From Rhynchopus euleeides (taxonomy: Eukaryota > Euglenozoa > Diplonemea > Diplonemida > Diplonemidae), in the NCBI GenBank assembly GCA_963210315.1, contig OY723299.1, forward strand, positions 1,736,001 to 1,800,000: a DNA stretch of 64,000 nt. Direction: 5' to 3'. Made by a program: the position numbers and the translations under genes. A model generated the notes under the pieces. The model was not told where the DNA came from, did no database searches, and worked only from the letters and a program-made list of their open reading frames with translations. Below are positions 11,594-21,637 of this stretch, piece after piece (position 1 is the first letter of the stretch; each line of letters begins with the position of its first letter).

Positions 11594-13215
11594 AGATGGT
11601 GTGGTGTGATGTGTGTATACGTGGTTTAGATCCTAATGGTGTGTCCTGTTTTGGTGCTGTGGAGGGGGGGGGGGGTTGTGCCTGCTCTGGTGGCAGCTGT
11701 GTGTGGTGGCTCGTTTGCACTGCCCCCCCCCCTCCCCCGGAGGAAATGCAATACAGATGGCACGGTGTGTTGAGTGTTGTGGGGGGGAGGGCACGCTTCA
11801 GGCTTCGGCTTAGGGTGCAGTCCCCCCCTTTTTTTTGCACTGCACAGATTCTGTCAGAAAGGTTTACCCATGCATCTGTGTGACTCCTGGTGTGTGTGTG
11901 TGGGGGGGGTTAGAAAAGCGGAAATCTGGGGCATTCGCATCCTTTAGTTTCATCATCGGTCGCAAGGAGGGAGGTGTTGTGCAGCACCGGATGGATGTGT
12001 CGCACAGGAAAAAAAATGCCTCTTCTTTTTTGCATAGGAGCGCGGTGGAGGATCGAGTTTGTTCGGTTTGCTCGAGATTCGAGAGAGAGAAGCCTGACGT
12101 GGTGTTAGGGTGTTTCCCGAATCTTTTGGCTTTTGGCACACTTGGGGAAGGGGGGGGGGGGGTGGGTGGGGGTGGCTGTGGGTTTGCAGGGGCAGGACGG
12201 AGGTACCCTCCAGCCATTTTTCCTCTCTCTGTGGTGCAGGAAAGTGTACCCCTTCCCTAACATTACAGGGCGTCACACCGACACAGAGCGGAGAAGGCTT
12301 GCCCCTGCCGCAACTCACCCTCGCCCCCCCGTCATTTTCGCGACGCTCGGGAGTACCGCCGTTCTACGGGGGGAGGGGCGTGTATGGTAAGTGTGTGCCG
12401 TCTGCGTTTGTCCAGTACTACTACTGCCTACAGTGGACGATGAAACTAGTCCACTGACTACGGGGGAAATGTAATAAAATCCGCCCGAACGAGGAGCAAC
12501 CTCCAAAAAATAGGGGGTGGACGAAGTGGTGGGTTTTTTTTGCTCGGCGCAGCATGCATGATCCGTTGATATCGTTCAGTGAAGGAATGGGGGAGGAGGG
12601 GGAGGGGGGAAGGGCAGGGTGACCCCCCCCCCCCCCATCAACGCGTGTTTTTTTTGATTTGCGCTGCTCAGCGTAGAAAAAGAAGAAACCCCCCCCCCCT
12701 CCTCCCGCCCCATAAAGCTACCGCCGCTCTCCCATACGGCATTCCTTGTGTGCACAGGGTGGCGGTGGGCCCGGTGTTTGGCCTTTGCCAAACCACACGA
12801 AAACAAATATTGGAAGGGGGTCTTTTGTGTCACACCACGACGATCCCACCATGTGTGTGCGCAGTGCCCCCCCCACCCCCTGCACTTGGCTGGGGGGGTG
12901 GGGTGGGGCTCCACTGCCACGGCATATGTGTGTGTGTGTGTGGGGGGGAAGGGGAGGGGGCTCCACACACACACGCCCACCGCCCCCCCCGCCCCCTCCC
13001 AGCGTGACCGGCTGGCGCCTGGCGCGCGAGGCGCTCCGTTTCTCAAGACAGCAGCTGCCCCCCTCTGCCCTCCCTCGCCTTTTGTTTGTGTTGCTTGTTC
13101 TGCATCTCTGCTCTTTTGCGGAGAATGTGTGACATACAGCGGCACATCCACCCGTTCAACGCGTTCAACCCATTCACGCTCAGGCCCCCCCCCCCCCCCA
13201 CCCTTCTCTGCGGAG
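11594..13215. other. Intergenic spacer, GT/poly-G/poly-C rich
   Basis: 1.6 kb with many G or C runs (for example 11663-11673, 12148-12157, 12627-12638) and short GT and CA runs (11891-11902, 12925-12940). I see no coding region. The open frame running through it into the sortilin gene is low-complexity. The final C tract ends at AG 13214-13215, directly before the next start codon. Confidence 0.55.
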
Positions 13216-16200
13216 ATGCAAGACCGCACCCCAGCGGCATGCCGCTTGCTGCTGCTGCTGTGCGTCCTGATCAGCAGTGTGCAGGGCAACCCGGTGTCAA
13301 GTCCGCACAACTTCCTCTGCCACCGTTCTGCGTTTAAGGTGGCATGGATGTCGGCGACGCGCGGGTTTGCGCAGTGCACCCAGATGAACAACGGCCAGCT
13401 GTTTGAAACTTACGACTCGGGGAAGAGTTGGAAGCCGGTGAAGGTGGACAGCTGCAGGTCCCTACGGTGCATCCGGTCTGTTTTCCCCTTTGCGGATTAC
13501 CAGCACGCTCTGGTCCAAACAACGTCCGGCACTGTGGAGTGGGAGGAGGACACGGACAGCGCATCCGGGGGGCGCACCTTTGTCTCTACACACGACGGCA
13601 GCAAGCTAGGCCTCCACAAGGTTATCCCGCACCCGCAGCCTGAGCACAGGGGACGTGCTATCGGGCTGGAATACCTCAGCAACTGCAGGTCCCGGGGCTG
13701 CCCCAGCCACGTCTACATCACGGAGGACTTCGGCAAGACCTTCAACCTCCTGCAGCTCGACTACAGGAACAAGGGTGTCTACCGTGCCTCGTGGGGGTCC
13801 CCCTATGCCATCCCGTTCCACCCCCACGAGGTGTTCCTCGTTGTGGGCATGGGTGGGTCGGCCTACAGTGACACGTCTGACTTCAAGCAGGTGGAGAGTT
13901 ACAACGTGGAGACCAAGGAGGTGCGCGAGGTGATTGCCGATTCGTACGTCTTCCTCGTTGTGGGGAAGTTCACCTACTACCTGGTGGACAGCAACAAGAA
14001 GGTCTCCCTCCACGTGTCGTCGGACAATGGGGAGCACACCAAGCAGGCGATTTTCCCTTCGAAGCTCGTGGAGAATCAGTACACGGTGATCGGGACGTCG
14101 CATGGCGCTGCGTTTGTCACTGTCTACCATGCGCCGTGTGAGACGGACCGGCAGGTGGCCTGGGCGACGCTGTACCAGAGTGACACAACCGGGGAGAACT
14201 TTATAGTGTCGCTGCCGAACATCCGCTGGAGCCAGCTGTCGCGTGGGCCTGACTTCCACTCCATTGCGGCGCTTGGGGGAGTGTACATTGCAAACACAGC
14301 CCAGGTGTCCACCGATGAGTGCCGTTCGTGCATGACGGAGAAGGACTGCACTGCGAAGTGCAACTTCGTCTCCCAGATCTCGCTGGAGAACGGCGACCCG
14401 AGGTCGTGGGGTAACGTGAAGGCCCCGCAAGAGCTGGCGGAGGAATGCCCCGACAAGTCCAACTGCTACCTCCACCTCCACGACATGGCGTCCGACCAGC
14501 CGTGGATCCCCGAGATCCTGTCGCGTGCCAGCACACCCGGCATGGTGATGGGTGCGGGCAACATTGGGTCAGCGTTGGACACCTCAGGGGATGATGTGAG
14601 CATCTTCCTGTCCCGTGACGGTGGGATGGAGTGGAAGCGTGTCCTGAAGGGGCCTCACGTCTTCGACTGGACGAACTACGGTGGGCTGATCGTTGCCGTG
14701 CAGTCGCACAGCCCGACGAATGTGATGAAGTATTCGTTCGACTTCGGGGCGAACTGGAAGCACGCGGAGTTCTCCAGCAGCAGCAACATCTACGTCGACA
14801 AGGTCCAGGCTGTGGGTGGGGCGAGGCACGCCGACACACAGGGCACTACTTTCCTGGTGTTCGGGTCGTACGTCAACAGCGACAAGGCAGCAGGCACGAC
14901 GCGCGGGCAGGCGGTGGTGCACAGCGTGTCGCTGGAGGGCGACAAGCCCACAGACTGCATCCTCCCTGTCGGTGGGGACCCGAAGCAGGGTTCGCAGTTC
15001 CAGCTGTTCCGCCCGCACGAGTCGCAGGACGACTGCTTCCTGGGGCAGCGGAAGGATTTCCTGCAGCGCAAGGACGATGTTATCTGTTGGAACGGCGAGT
15101 CGGAGGCCGTCATGGAGACGCAGTTCCACAAGATAAAGAAGTGCGCCTGCCGGAAGTGGGACTACGAATGCGACGTTGGCTTCAAGTGGAGCAACAGGTC
15201 GGCTGGTATGTCAACGTGGCCCCTGCAGGGTTTGCCCTGTCACGTGTGGTCAGCATCAGCCAGTTTGCTGACTCTTTCCAGTGCCGTGTTGACACCACGC
15301 ACCCCCCCACTGCAGTGTGCATGAGCCGCACGACGAAGGCCCGCGTGTGGGACTCCAACAAGAACAACTTTGTCGATTCCGAGGACTCCCACGCCCCGCG
15401 CTTCTGCAACGGGAAGACGTACCAGCGGACCAAGGGGTACCAGCTGAAGCCTGGTGTATTCTGCGTATGCCTGCACTTCCACAGTTGAAACCTCAACACC
15501 CCTTGCCTGCTGCACACAGGACCCGAAGGCACCGGGCGGTCTGGACCTGATGCACGCAACGGTGGACTGCCCGCCTGAGAAGCAGATTGGCGGGGGTGGC
15601 CCCGGGGCGTTTGGGGTGTTCATGATCGTGCTGCTGGTGCTGGTTGTGATTGCCATCACAGCAATTTACGTCGGTGCGCACCTCTTCGAGAATGCAACGT
15701 ATGTAAACCCGCAGTGTTGTCGAGCCACTGTGGGGTGGGGTGGGCTGGGGGTGACGGGCCTTGGCAGGGTAGTGGAGTAGTGCAGAAAAGTGATGAGCTG
15801 TGCATGTCTCCACTCCAATACATGCGAGCAACAGCAACACGAATTGATCCGTTTGAGACACAATGCGACACAACTCCGAGAATCCCCACTGACACTCCAC
15901 TTTGCCACCACCTGCACTTCGACTGCAGGGCAATCGCGCTGAAGATTATCATCGAAGACGTGCTTGCGTGCTGCCTTGGGTCCTGCCTGAACTTCGCACA
16001 GAGCTTCATGCAGGAGAAGTACCCCCCACAGCCCCTGGGGACAGTCGAGATCGAGTCCAACGACGAGGTGGACGATGACCGTGACGAAGTGGAGGTCTGC
16101 CTGGCGCTGCACACCCCACCCTCCCCCCCGTGCGTTGCGTTGTTTTGTTTTGTTTCCCTTTCCAAAGAATAAGGATGCCGGTGCATGTGTGCCCCGGAAA

Positions 16201-16522
16201 AGTAAGCGCCGTAAAGACTTTGGATGTCCCACCTCCCCCCCCCTCCTCAGAAAGGGCACAGTCCTTTTTCCCCTAAACACACTTTACAACCCGACCAACA
16301 CACACTCAGGCTGTCGACCCTGTCTCAAGAGGCGCCCCGATCAACGCTGTGGCGGCAGCACCTGTCGTGGTGCCGCAGGCCGCCCCCACCGCGGTGGCAG
16401 AAAAGGCGCCCGACGCTGATGACGATGACTTTGCAGCTCTGGCTGCTGGCGGGCAGGGCGAGGACCAGGAGGGCCCAGGCCAGAAGCCGACTGAGGGAAG
16501 CGGTGTCAACGACCTTTTCTGA
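13216..16522 (+). CDS. Vps10-domain (sortilin-type) sorting receptor (5 exons)
   Basis: Exons 13216-15205, 15316-15455, 15520-15698, 15929-16094 and 16310-16522 give 895 residues. ATG 13216 directly follows a poly-C tract and AG, and starts a clear signal peptide (CRLLLLLCVLISSVQG). The lumenal part has the Asp-box/BNR repeats of the Vps10 beta-propeller (TYDSGKSWKPV, ITEDFGKTFNLL, LSRDGGMEWKRVL, SFDFGANWKH) and ends in the cysteine-rich 10CC module (CACRKWDYECDVGF). Exon 3 encodes one membrane helix (FMIVLLVLVVIAITAIYVGA). The cytoplasmic tail is acidic and ends DLF. The family carries cargo between Golgi and endosomes. Donors are GTATG, GTATT, GTATG and, less typically, GTCTG at 16095. If that last intron is not removed, translation stops at about 16172 instead. 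The first intron uses the acceptor at 15314-15315; the nearer AG at 15280-15281 would shift the frame. Confidence 0.85.
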
Positions 16523-16664
16523 AGTGAAGGGGTGTCGCTGCCACACTCCGACCCCCCCTCGCTCTGAGATTCTATTGAGCCTTTGTGTCGTGGGGTGTGT
16601 GATGTGTGTGTGTTGTGGAGGTGCAGACAACCAGCCACTGGGAGTCCGCCTGCTGCAAGCTAAT

Positions 16665-16875
16665 CCGCACGGTGGACTCCCACACGTCAGGGTGCACCTT
16701 TTTGGGATATCGGAATATCGGGGGTCCAGACCCCCGCTCGCGGGGGTATGGACCCCGCTCGCGGGGGTCGTCTGGGCACCAAAAATAGCAGGGCAGACTC
16801 CCGCTAGCGGGGGTCCATACCCCCGCTCGCGGGGGTCCAGACCCCCGCTCCAGGGGGTGGGAGTCCACCGTGCGG
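16665..16875. mobile_element. Foldback element of about 211 bp with perfect 18-bp inverted ends
   Basis: Left end CCGCACGGTGGACTCCCA (16665-16682) and right end (16858-16875) are exact inverted copies. The interior is an array of near-palindromic units of the form CCCCCGCTCGCGGGGG, occurring at least five times in alternating setting (about 16730-16855). The whole stretch can fold on itself. It has no coding capacity and no clear target duplication. Confidence 0.6.
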
Positions 16876-17054
16876 AAGGAGCTGAGGGAGGGGGGGGGGG
16901 GGGGATGAATACGGGATCGGGGCGGGAGGGGGGAAGGATAGGGTGGGGGGGTGACCGAATGAGGACGGGTGGGTGTGGGAGATATAGAGGGGCCAGCAAC
17001 AAATTTTTTTTTGGTCTGGAATCTCCATACGCACTCTCTCTCTTTAAGCACACT

Positions 17055-17140
17055 CGTGTGAGCGGAAAGCGCCCCACCACAGCTGCAACCAAACGTGCTC
17101 TATACACTAACCCCACCCTTCATCAGGCTCAGGGTGTGAT
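17055..17140 (-). repeat. Dispersed repeat, antisense copy of the intron repeat at 10216
   Basis: The reverse complement carries the same core, GGTGGGGTTAGTGTATAGAG, flanked by GCCTGATGAAGG and GCTCACACGAGTG. It lies in the spacer upstream of the MIT-domain gene. Confidence 0.5.
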
Positions 17141-18259
17141 CAGTTCAGGGTTTTGTGTGTAGAAGCGTCAACGCAACAAACAAAAGGAAATTCATCAGAG
17201 CGGTTGTAGCTGTGAAGTGATAGGGCGCTTTCCCTTGTGATTTACCCTCCTCCCCTCTCTTCCTCCTGCCGAGCCACAGCTGGCCGCCGAGGAGGTTTTA
17301 CGAGAAAACGAACGGGAGAGGTGAGATGATGTGCGAAAGAACAATCCCCTGGCTGCCTTTGTTTTGAGTTGCGCAAACGATAAGGGATATGGAGGAGGTG
17401 TGTTGGTGCGGTGTGTCACGTGTCTGTAAAAAGTGTCTGGGCACACACACACGCTTCTCCCTCCCCCACCCACCACCCGCCGGCGGGAGTCGAGGTTCTG
17501 AGTAGATTGGATTGGATCCAGAATAAAAGGAATGGGCCACTCCCCACCCTGCCCCCCCCACGCCCCTCACCCCCCCCTGCGCCGCCGAATTTGAAGCGGC
17601 CACCACAGCTGATTTTATTCCGGGCTTGGCACACAAAACAATCCGCCCCCATTTCTCTTTTCAGACCCCATTCCGCCGAGGGAAAGGGAAAGGGAAAGGG
17701 AAAACGAAAACTCCTTCCCTTCGGGTGTCGTGTCGGGGGGTGGGGGGGAGTGTGGAAGGGGAGGGGACGGAGGGGGGAGGGGGAGGACAGGGGATGCACG
17801 GCAAAAAAGCAAGGCCTGTCCGCACACTGCCCCCCAGGTGGCAGCCAGCATCTTCCTAACTCCCACTTCCCCTTCCCCCCTTCCTCTGTGCCCTCCCTCA
17901 CCACCCTCTGCCTCCCCCCCAGCCCCTTGTTGCGAGTCGCACCCCGCACCCCTCCAGAGCGCATGTCGGAGCGGTGTATGTTCTCTCTGTGGAATTAGCT
18001 TCTGTGCTGTGTCTCGGCTTCACACATCTGCGCCCTCCCCCCCGCTTTGCAAAATGTGTGTCGCTGTTTCCTTTTTTTTGTCGAACTAAACGAACAAAAC
18101 CCAATTTTTTCTGGGGCTCAAAAGAAATTTGCCCCGGAAATACCGCCAGAACTTTTTTGTGCCAGAACTTTCCACTGGGGGGTCGTGTGGTTGTGTTGGG
18201 GAGGGCGGGGGGGGGAGCTTTGGAGGGAAATTGTGGAACCCGATGTGGAGAGACTAAGA

Positions 18260-18355
18260 GGGTCTTCGCTACGGGGTGGTCGTCAGTGCATTTCCAGTTG
18301 AATTGGCTGAAAACTGACGAAGATTGACGAAGGACAACGACCAGCCAAGACCCCC
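18260..18355 (+). repeat. Dispersed short inverted-repeat element, copy B
   Basis: It begins GGGTCTTCGCTACGG and ends CCAGCCAAGACCCCC. It shares its interior with the reverse complement of 2419-2525, including TCGTCAGTGCATTTCC and GAAAACTGACGAAG. Confidence 0.55.
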
Positions 18356-19236
18356 AACCTAACGCTGTAACAGGAGGGTGGGAGAGGGCGGATCGAGAGG
18401 CCCCAGGAAGGATCGGTTGGGCCGGGGTGTGGCGTGTGGGGGGAGAGGGGGGCGCGTGTGTCTGCGTGTGTGTGTGGCTGTTGTGTATTCCAGGACCTAG
18501 ATGTGACGCACACGTGATACACTCCGACCACCACCGCCCCGTTTCCCCTTCCAAACCCAAGCCCCCTTTATATCTCTTGCCCCTATCTCCTGAGCCCCCC
18601 CCTGGTGTGTGAGGGAGTGTTGGTGCAAAAAAAGCAAAATAGAACCGGGGTGAAGGCAAAGGGAAAGACCAGCCAAAGTGTGCAGGTCAAGCCTCCCGCC
18701 CCACCACCACCACCACCCCCCGCCCCTTCTGTGTTGCTGTGTTGTGTTCATCCAAACTTAGAGAGGACACACACACACAGGGTGGGCTAGGACCCGTGCC
18801 GGGTTAACCCACCTAAAAAGTGATCAACACACACACACACACATTTCTTTGCCCTATCTCTTCCCCCGGAAACGACAAAAACACACCCACACGCCCGCCA
18901 AAAGATGCGCCTGTTGGGTTCTCCTTCTAGCTCTGAAGCCCCCCCCCCCCCCCCTTGCCCCTGCCCACCCCCCAGGCGATATCCTAACCTCTGCATAAAA
19001 CCACATCCCCCCACCCCCCCGACATCGGATGAAATAAGACGGCCTGCACTGGCAGTGATAGACTCTGCCCCCCATACCCTCACCCTCCCCCCCCCCCCCT
19101 CATCTGCAACGCCTGCTCCCTTACCACCACCACCACCACCACCACCACCACCCCCTTCTTCCCTCTCTCCTCCGTGGGGCTATCACTTCTTCCGCATTGT
19201 ACCTTTAGCCTCCCCCCAGGCCCCACCTTTTGGCGC

Positions 19237-20943
19237 ATGCTACGCAATGTGCCATCTATATCCCCCTCCCCGCCCTCCACACACACATCCGTTGCCGTGA
19301 CCGGGTCGGGGGAGGCGACCAGCCCGCTGCACCCTGGGGAGACCTCTGGCACCCTGACACCGCCACCACCACGCCCCCAAGGGGCTGCCGCCTCTGCCGC
19401 TTCGGGCATCTCAGCCAGATCTGCCGTCGAACCACCACCACACTCCCTCACTTCTGGCATCACCACGCCACAGCCGCAGCACGCCGGGCCTCCCCAGGCT
19501 TCGCGGAGACCGCAGTTCACAGAGGACAGCATCTGCTATGGATCGGACAGCGTGCCCAAGGCAGGCCTGCTGCCCGGCTGGCTATCCGTAGTGAGGGAAA
19601 CGGCTGCTGCAGCCGTGGCTGCCGACGGGTGTGGGGAGCACGCCCAGGCGGCAGAGCTGTACCACCTGGCGGGGAGGAGGCTGCTCTCGCATGCAGCCAC
19701 GATGAGGGCATCTTCGGATCGCGCAGCGTATGCCGCGGCGCTTCAGATGGCAGATCAGTACCTTCAGAGGGCTGGCGTGCTGCGGGATTACCTCGCTGCA
19801 CTGCGGAAGGGGCGTGAACAGGCGGAGGGGATGAAAAAGCCTTTCTCCCGTGTTGACGGTGGGAGCGATGGGGCAGACTACTGGGATCCTGACTGCGATG
19901 AGAGCGGGTCGTTGGGTGGGGAGGACCATGAGACGCTCTCCGATGGCGAGGTGCGGACGAAGAAGAACAGGCGGCTGTCCTTCCGCGCTGCGGCGAAGCT
20001 TGTCCTCCGCCTGGTCTCGGTCCCCTTCCCCGGAATGCGGCGGGCGTTCTCCGCGCAAAACTTCGGGGGGAAGACTGTCCAGACGCACTGCAAGATCACC
20101 AAGCGAAAATTTCTCGGGCTTGACGAGCTGTCCCCCGCAGCCGCAACCGCCCTGGTCCCCCTCTACAAAATGGGGTCGCCCCATGTCCTCTGGGCGTGTT
20201 ATTGCCTGAAGCGGTCTGTCTACCACCGAAAATTTGCCAAGACGAAGGTGGACCGCCGAACAGCCGTCCTCTCACCCCAAGCTTTTTATATGGGGGCACA
20301 GCAGGAGCTGGTGCGCTGCCTTCCCATCGGGGAGATCACGCAGGTTGTGGTGTCGACTGACTCGTGGGTGGCCCTGATAGTGCCGGGGCAGTACGACATC
20401 CTGTTCCAACCGCAGGAGAAGCCGATCCAGACGATTAACACGTTTCTCGAAATCCTCTTGGAGCTGTCAAAGCACTACGCAGGGCTGGAGGGTGCTGCCC
20501 GCGATGGGAAGCCGGGCGGGGAGGCCGTGAAGGGGCCCCTGCGGGTGATGCGGATTAACAGCCAGATCGACTACACCCGGCTGGAGCTGTGCCCCCCCGC
20601 GACGTGGGATGTGCCGCCCTTCGTCCCTCTGAAGGTCGACATCATCGAAAAGCCCCCGGAGGAGAAGCAGCAGCAGCAGCAGGAAGGCCAGAAGGGGCAG
20701 CAGCCCGACGGGGCCAGCCCGAGAGAGAAGCGGCGCGACACCACTCTGTCTGCCAGGGGCAGGCATGCCTCTGTCGCCAGCTCACTCGGGGCTGTCGGGG
20801 GAAGCGGTGGTGTCGGCAGCGACGGCGATGGGCACGACCTTCCATCCGCTCTGAAATCCCCCGTGACGCCTGGGTCCGCTGGTCCTTCCGGGAGCGGGCA
20901 TGGGCAGCAACCGCGGAAGAAGAGCGGGTTTTTTGGGGTGTGA
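19237..20943 (+). CDS. MIT-domain protein with a PH/TH1-like region
   Basis: A 568-residue protein. I chose ATG 19237 because a poly-C tract ends at AG 19218-19219, 17 bases upstream; the in-frame ATG at 19174 lies before that acceptor. Residues 1-100 are Pro/Ser/Thr-rich and probably disordered. Residues about 110-190 form three amphipathic helices with the spacing of a MIT domain (AELYHLAGRRLL ... YLQRAGVLRDYL); such domains bind ESCRT-III tails or microtubules. Residues about 337-420 (DRRTAVLSPQAFY ... ITQVVVSTDSWVALI ... DILF) resemble the lipid-binding TH1/PH-like fold of class I myosins. A Gln run (five Q), basic segments and GFFGV close the protein. The combination suggests a soluble adaptor acting at endosomal membranes. 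Both domain calls rest on pattern only. Confidence 0.72.
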   Translation: MLRNVPSISPSPPSTHTSVAVTGSGEATSPLHPGETSGTLTPPPPRPQGAAASAASGISARSAVEPPPHSLTSGITTPQPQHAGPPQASRRPQFTEDSICYGSDSVPKAGLLPGWLSVVRETAAAAVAADGCGEHAQAAELYHLAGRRLLSHAATMRASSDRAAYAAALQMADQYLQRAGVLRDYLAALRKGREQAEGMKKPFSRVDGGSDGADYWDPDCDESGSLGGEDHETLSDGEVRTKKNRRLSFRAAAKLVLRLVSVPFPGMRRAFSAQNFGGKTVQTHCKITKRKFLGLDELSPAAATALVPLYKMGSPHVLWACYCLKRSVYHRKFAKTKVDRRTAVLSPQAFYMGAQQELVRCLPIGEITQVVVSTDSWVALIVPGQYDILFQPQEKPIQTINTFLEILLELSKHYAGLEGAARDGKPGGEAVKGPLRVMRINSQIDYTRLELCPPATWDVPPFVPLKVDIIEKPPEEKQQQQQEGQKGQQPDGASPREKRRDTTLSARGRHASVASSLGAVGGSGGVGSDGDGHDLPSALKSPVTPGSAGPSGSGHGQQPRKKSGFFGV

Positions 20944-21637
20944 TTGGGAGCTCTCCGTTGGGTGCGAGTGTGTGGGGTGGGGGGAGGAGGAGGTGGTGGT
21001 GGTGTTGGGCATTGTATTTGTGCAGTGGTGGTTGTCGCGTTGCCTCGACTCGATCCCACGGATTCTTCTTCTCCTTCGCAATCTGGTGAAGGCTCTCTCA
21101 GTGGCACACATACTGATCGGAGTTTGAGTGGGCGGATGAGGCATGCCGCCAGTTGTATCGTGCCGTGTGACTCCCGGATGCCTCTTGGCACACCAAGGTG
21201 TCAAGAGGCAGCCTTATCGTATCCCGCGTCCCTCAAAAAGGCTTTTGTGTGGGTCTGGGGCGTGTTCTCAGTGCCCCTCCCTGGGCTATGTTCCAAAGAA
21301 GAGGGCAGCCGCCTGATTGGGTGTGGCGGGGCATCGTTCTGATGGTTGTCCGAACGATATTGTCTGTGTGCTGTGTGCAGTGAGGGAAAGGCTCGTCGGG
21401 TGGAGGGGAAGGCAGGGCAAAACACCACTAGCCCCCCCTCTGTGGTTTGGAAGAAATAATCGTCCCCACCCTTCCACGCTCACCCCCGCCCAACCCACGT
21501 CTCGCAGTGGCTGTGACAAGCAAGCTGGGGATGTGACATGCAATACGCACTTTTTTGAAACCGCTTTTCACATGGGTCATCAACATCGCCCCGGCATTCC
21601 AACACATCCCCCAACAGACACATACACGGCGACAGCC
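20944..21637. other. Intergenic spacer
   Basis: 700 bases with a GGT/GTG-rich start and no supportable gene. It ends in CATCCCCCAACAG (AG 21616-21617), a plausible leader acceptor 20 bases before the cyclase start. Confidence 0.5.

Larger units (their letters stand above)
16523..19236. other. Intergenic spacer with repeats
   Basis: 2.7 kb without a supportable gene. It contains the foldback element at 16665-16875, an antisense copy of the intron repeat at 17055-17140, (GGGAAA)4 near 17682-17702, the dispersed repeat at 18260-18355, and GT/CA runs near 18450-18475 and 18825-18842. The segment before 19237 is a CCA/CCT-rich tract ending in CCCCCCAG, a plausible leader acceptor for the next gene. 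Confidence 0.55.

Noticed and set aside
12748..13215. A 156-residue N-terminal extension of the sortilin frame
   Set aside because: It is low-complexity (GT/C runs) and lies before the C-tract-AG that directly precedes ATG 13216, where a proper signal peptide begins.
15282..15315. Splicing of sortilin intron 1 at the AG at 15280-15281
   Set aside because: Joining there gives a stop after three codons; the AG at 15314-15315 keeps the frame and the cysteine pattern.
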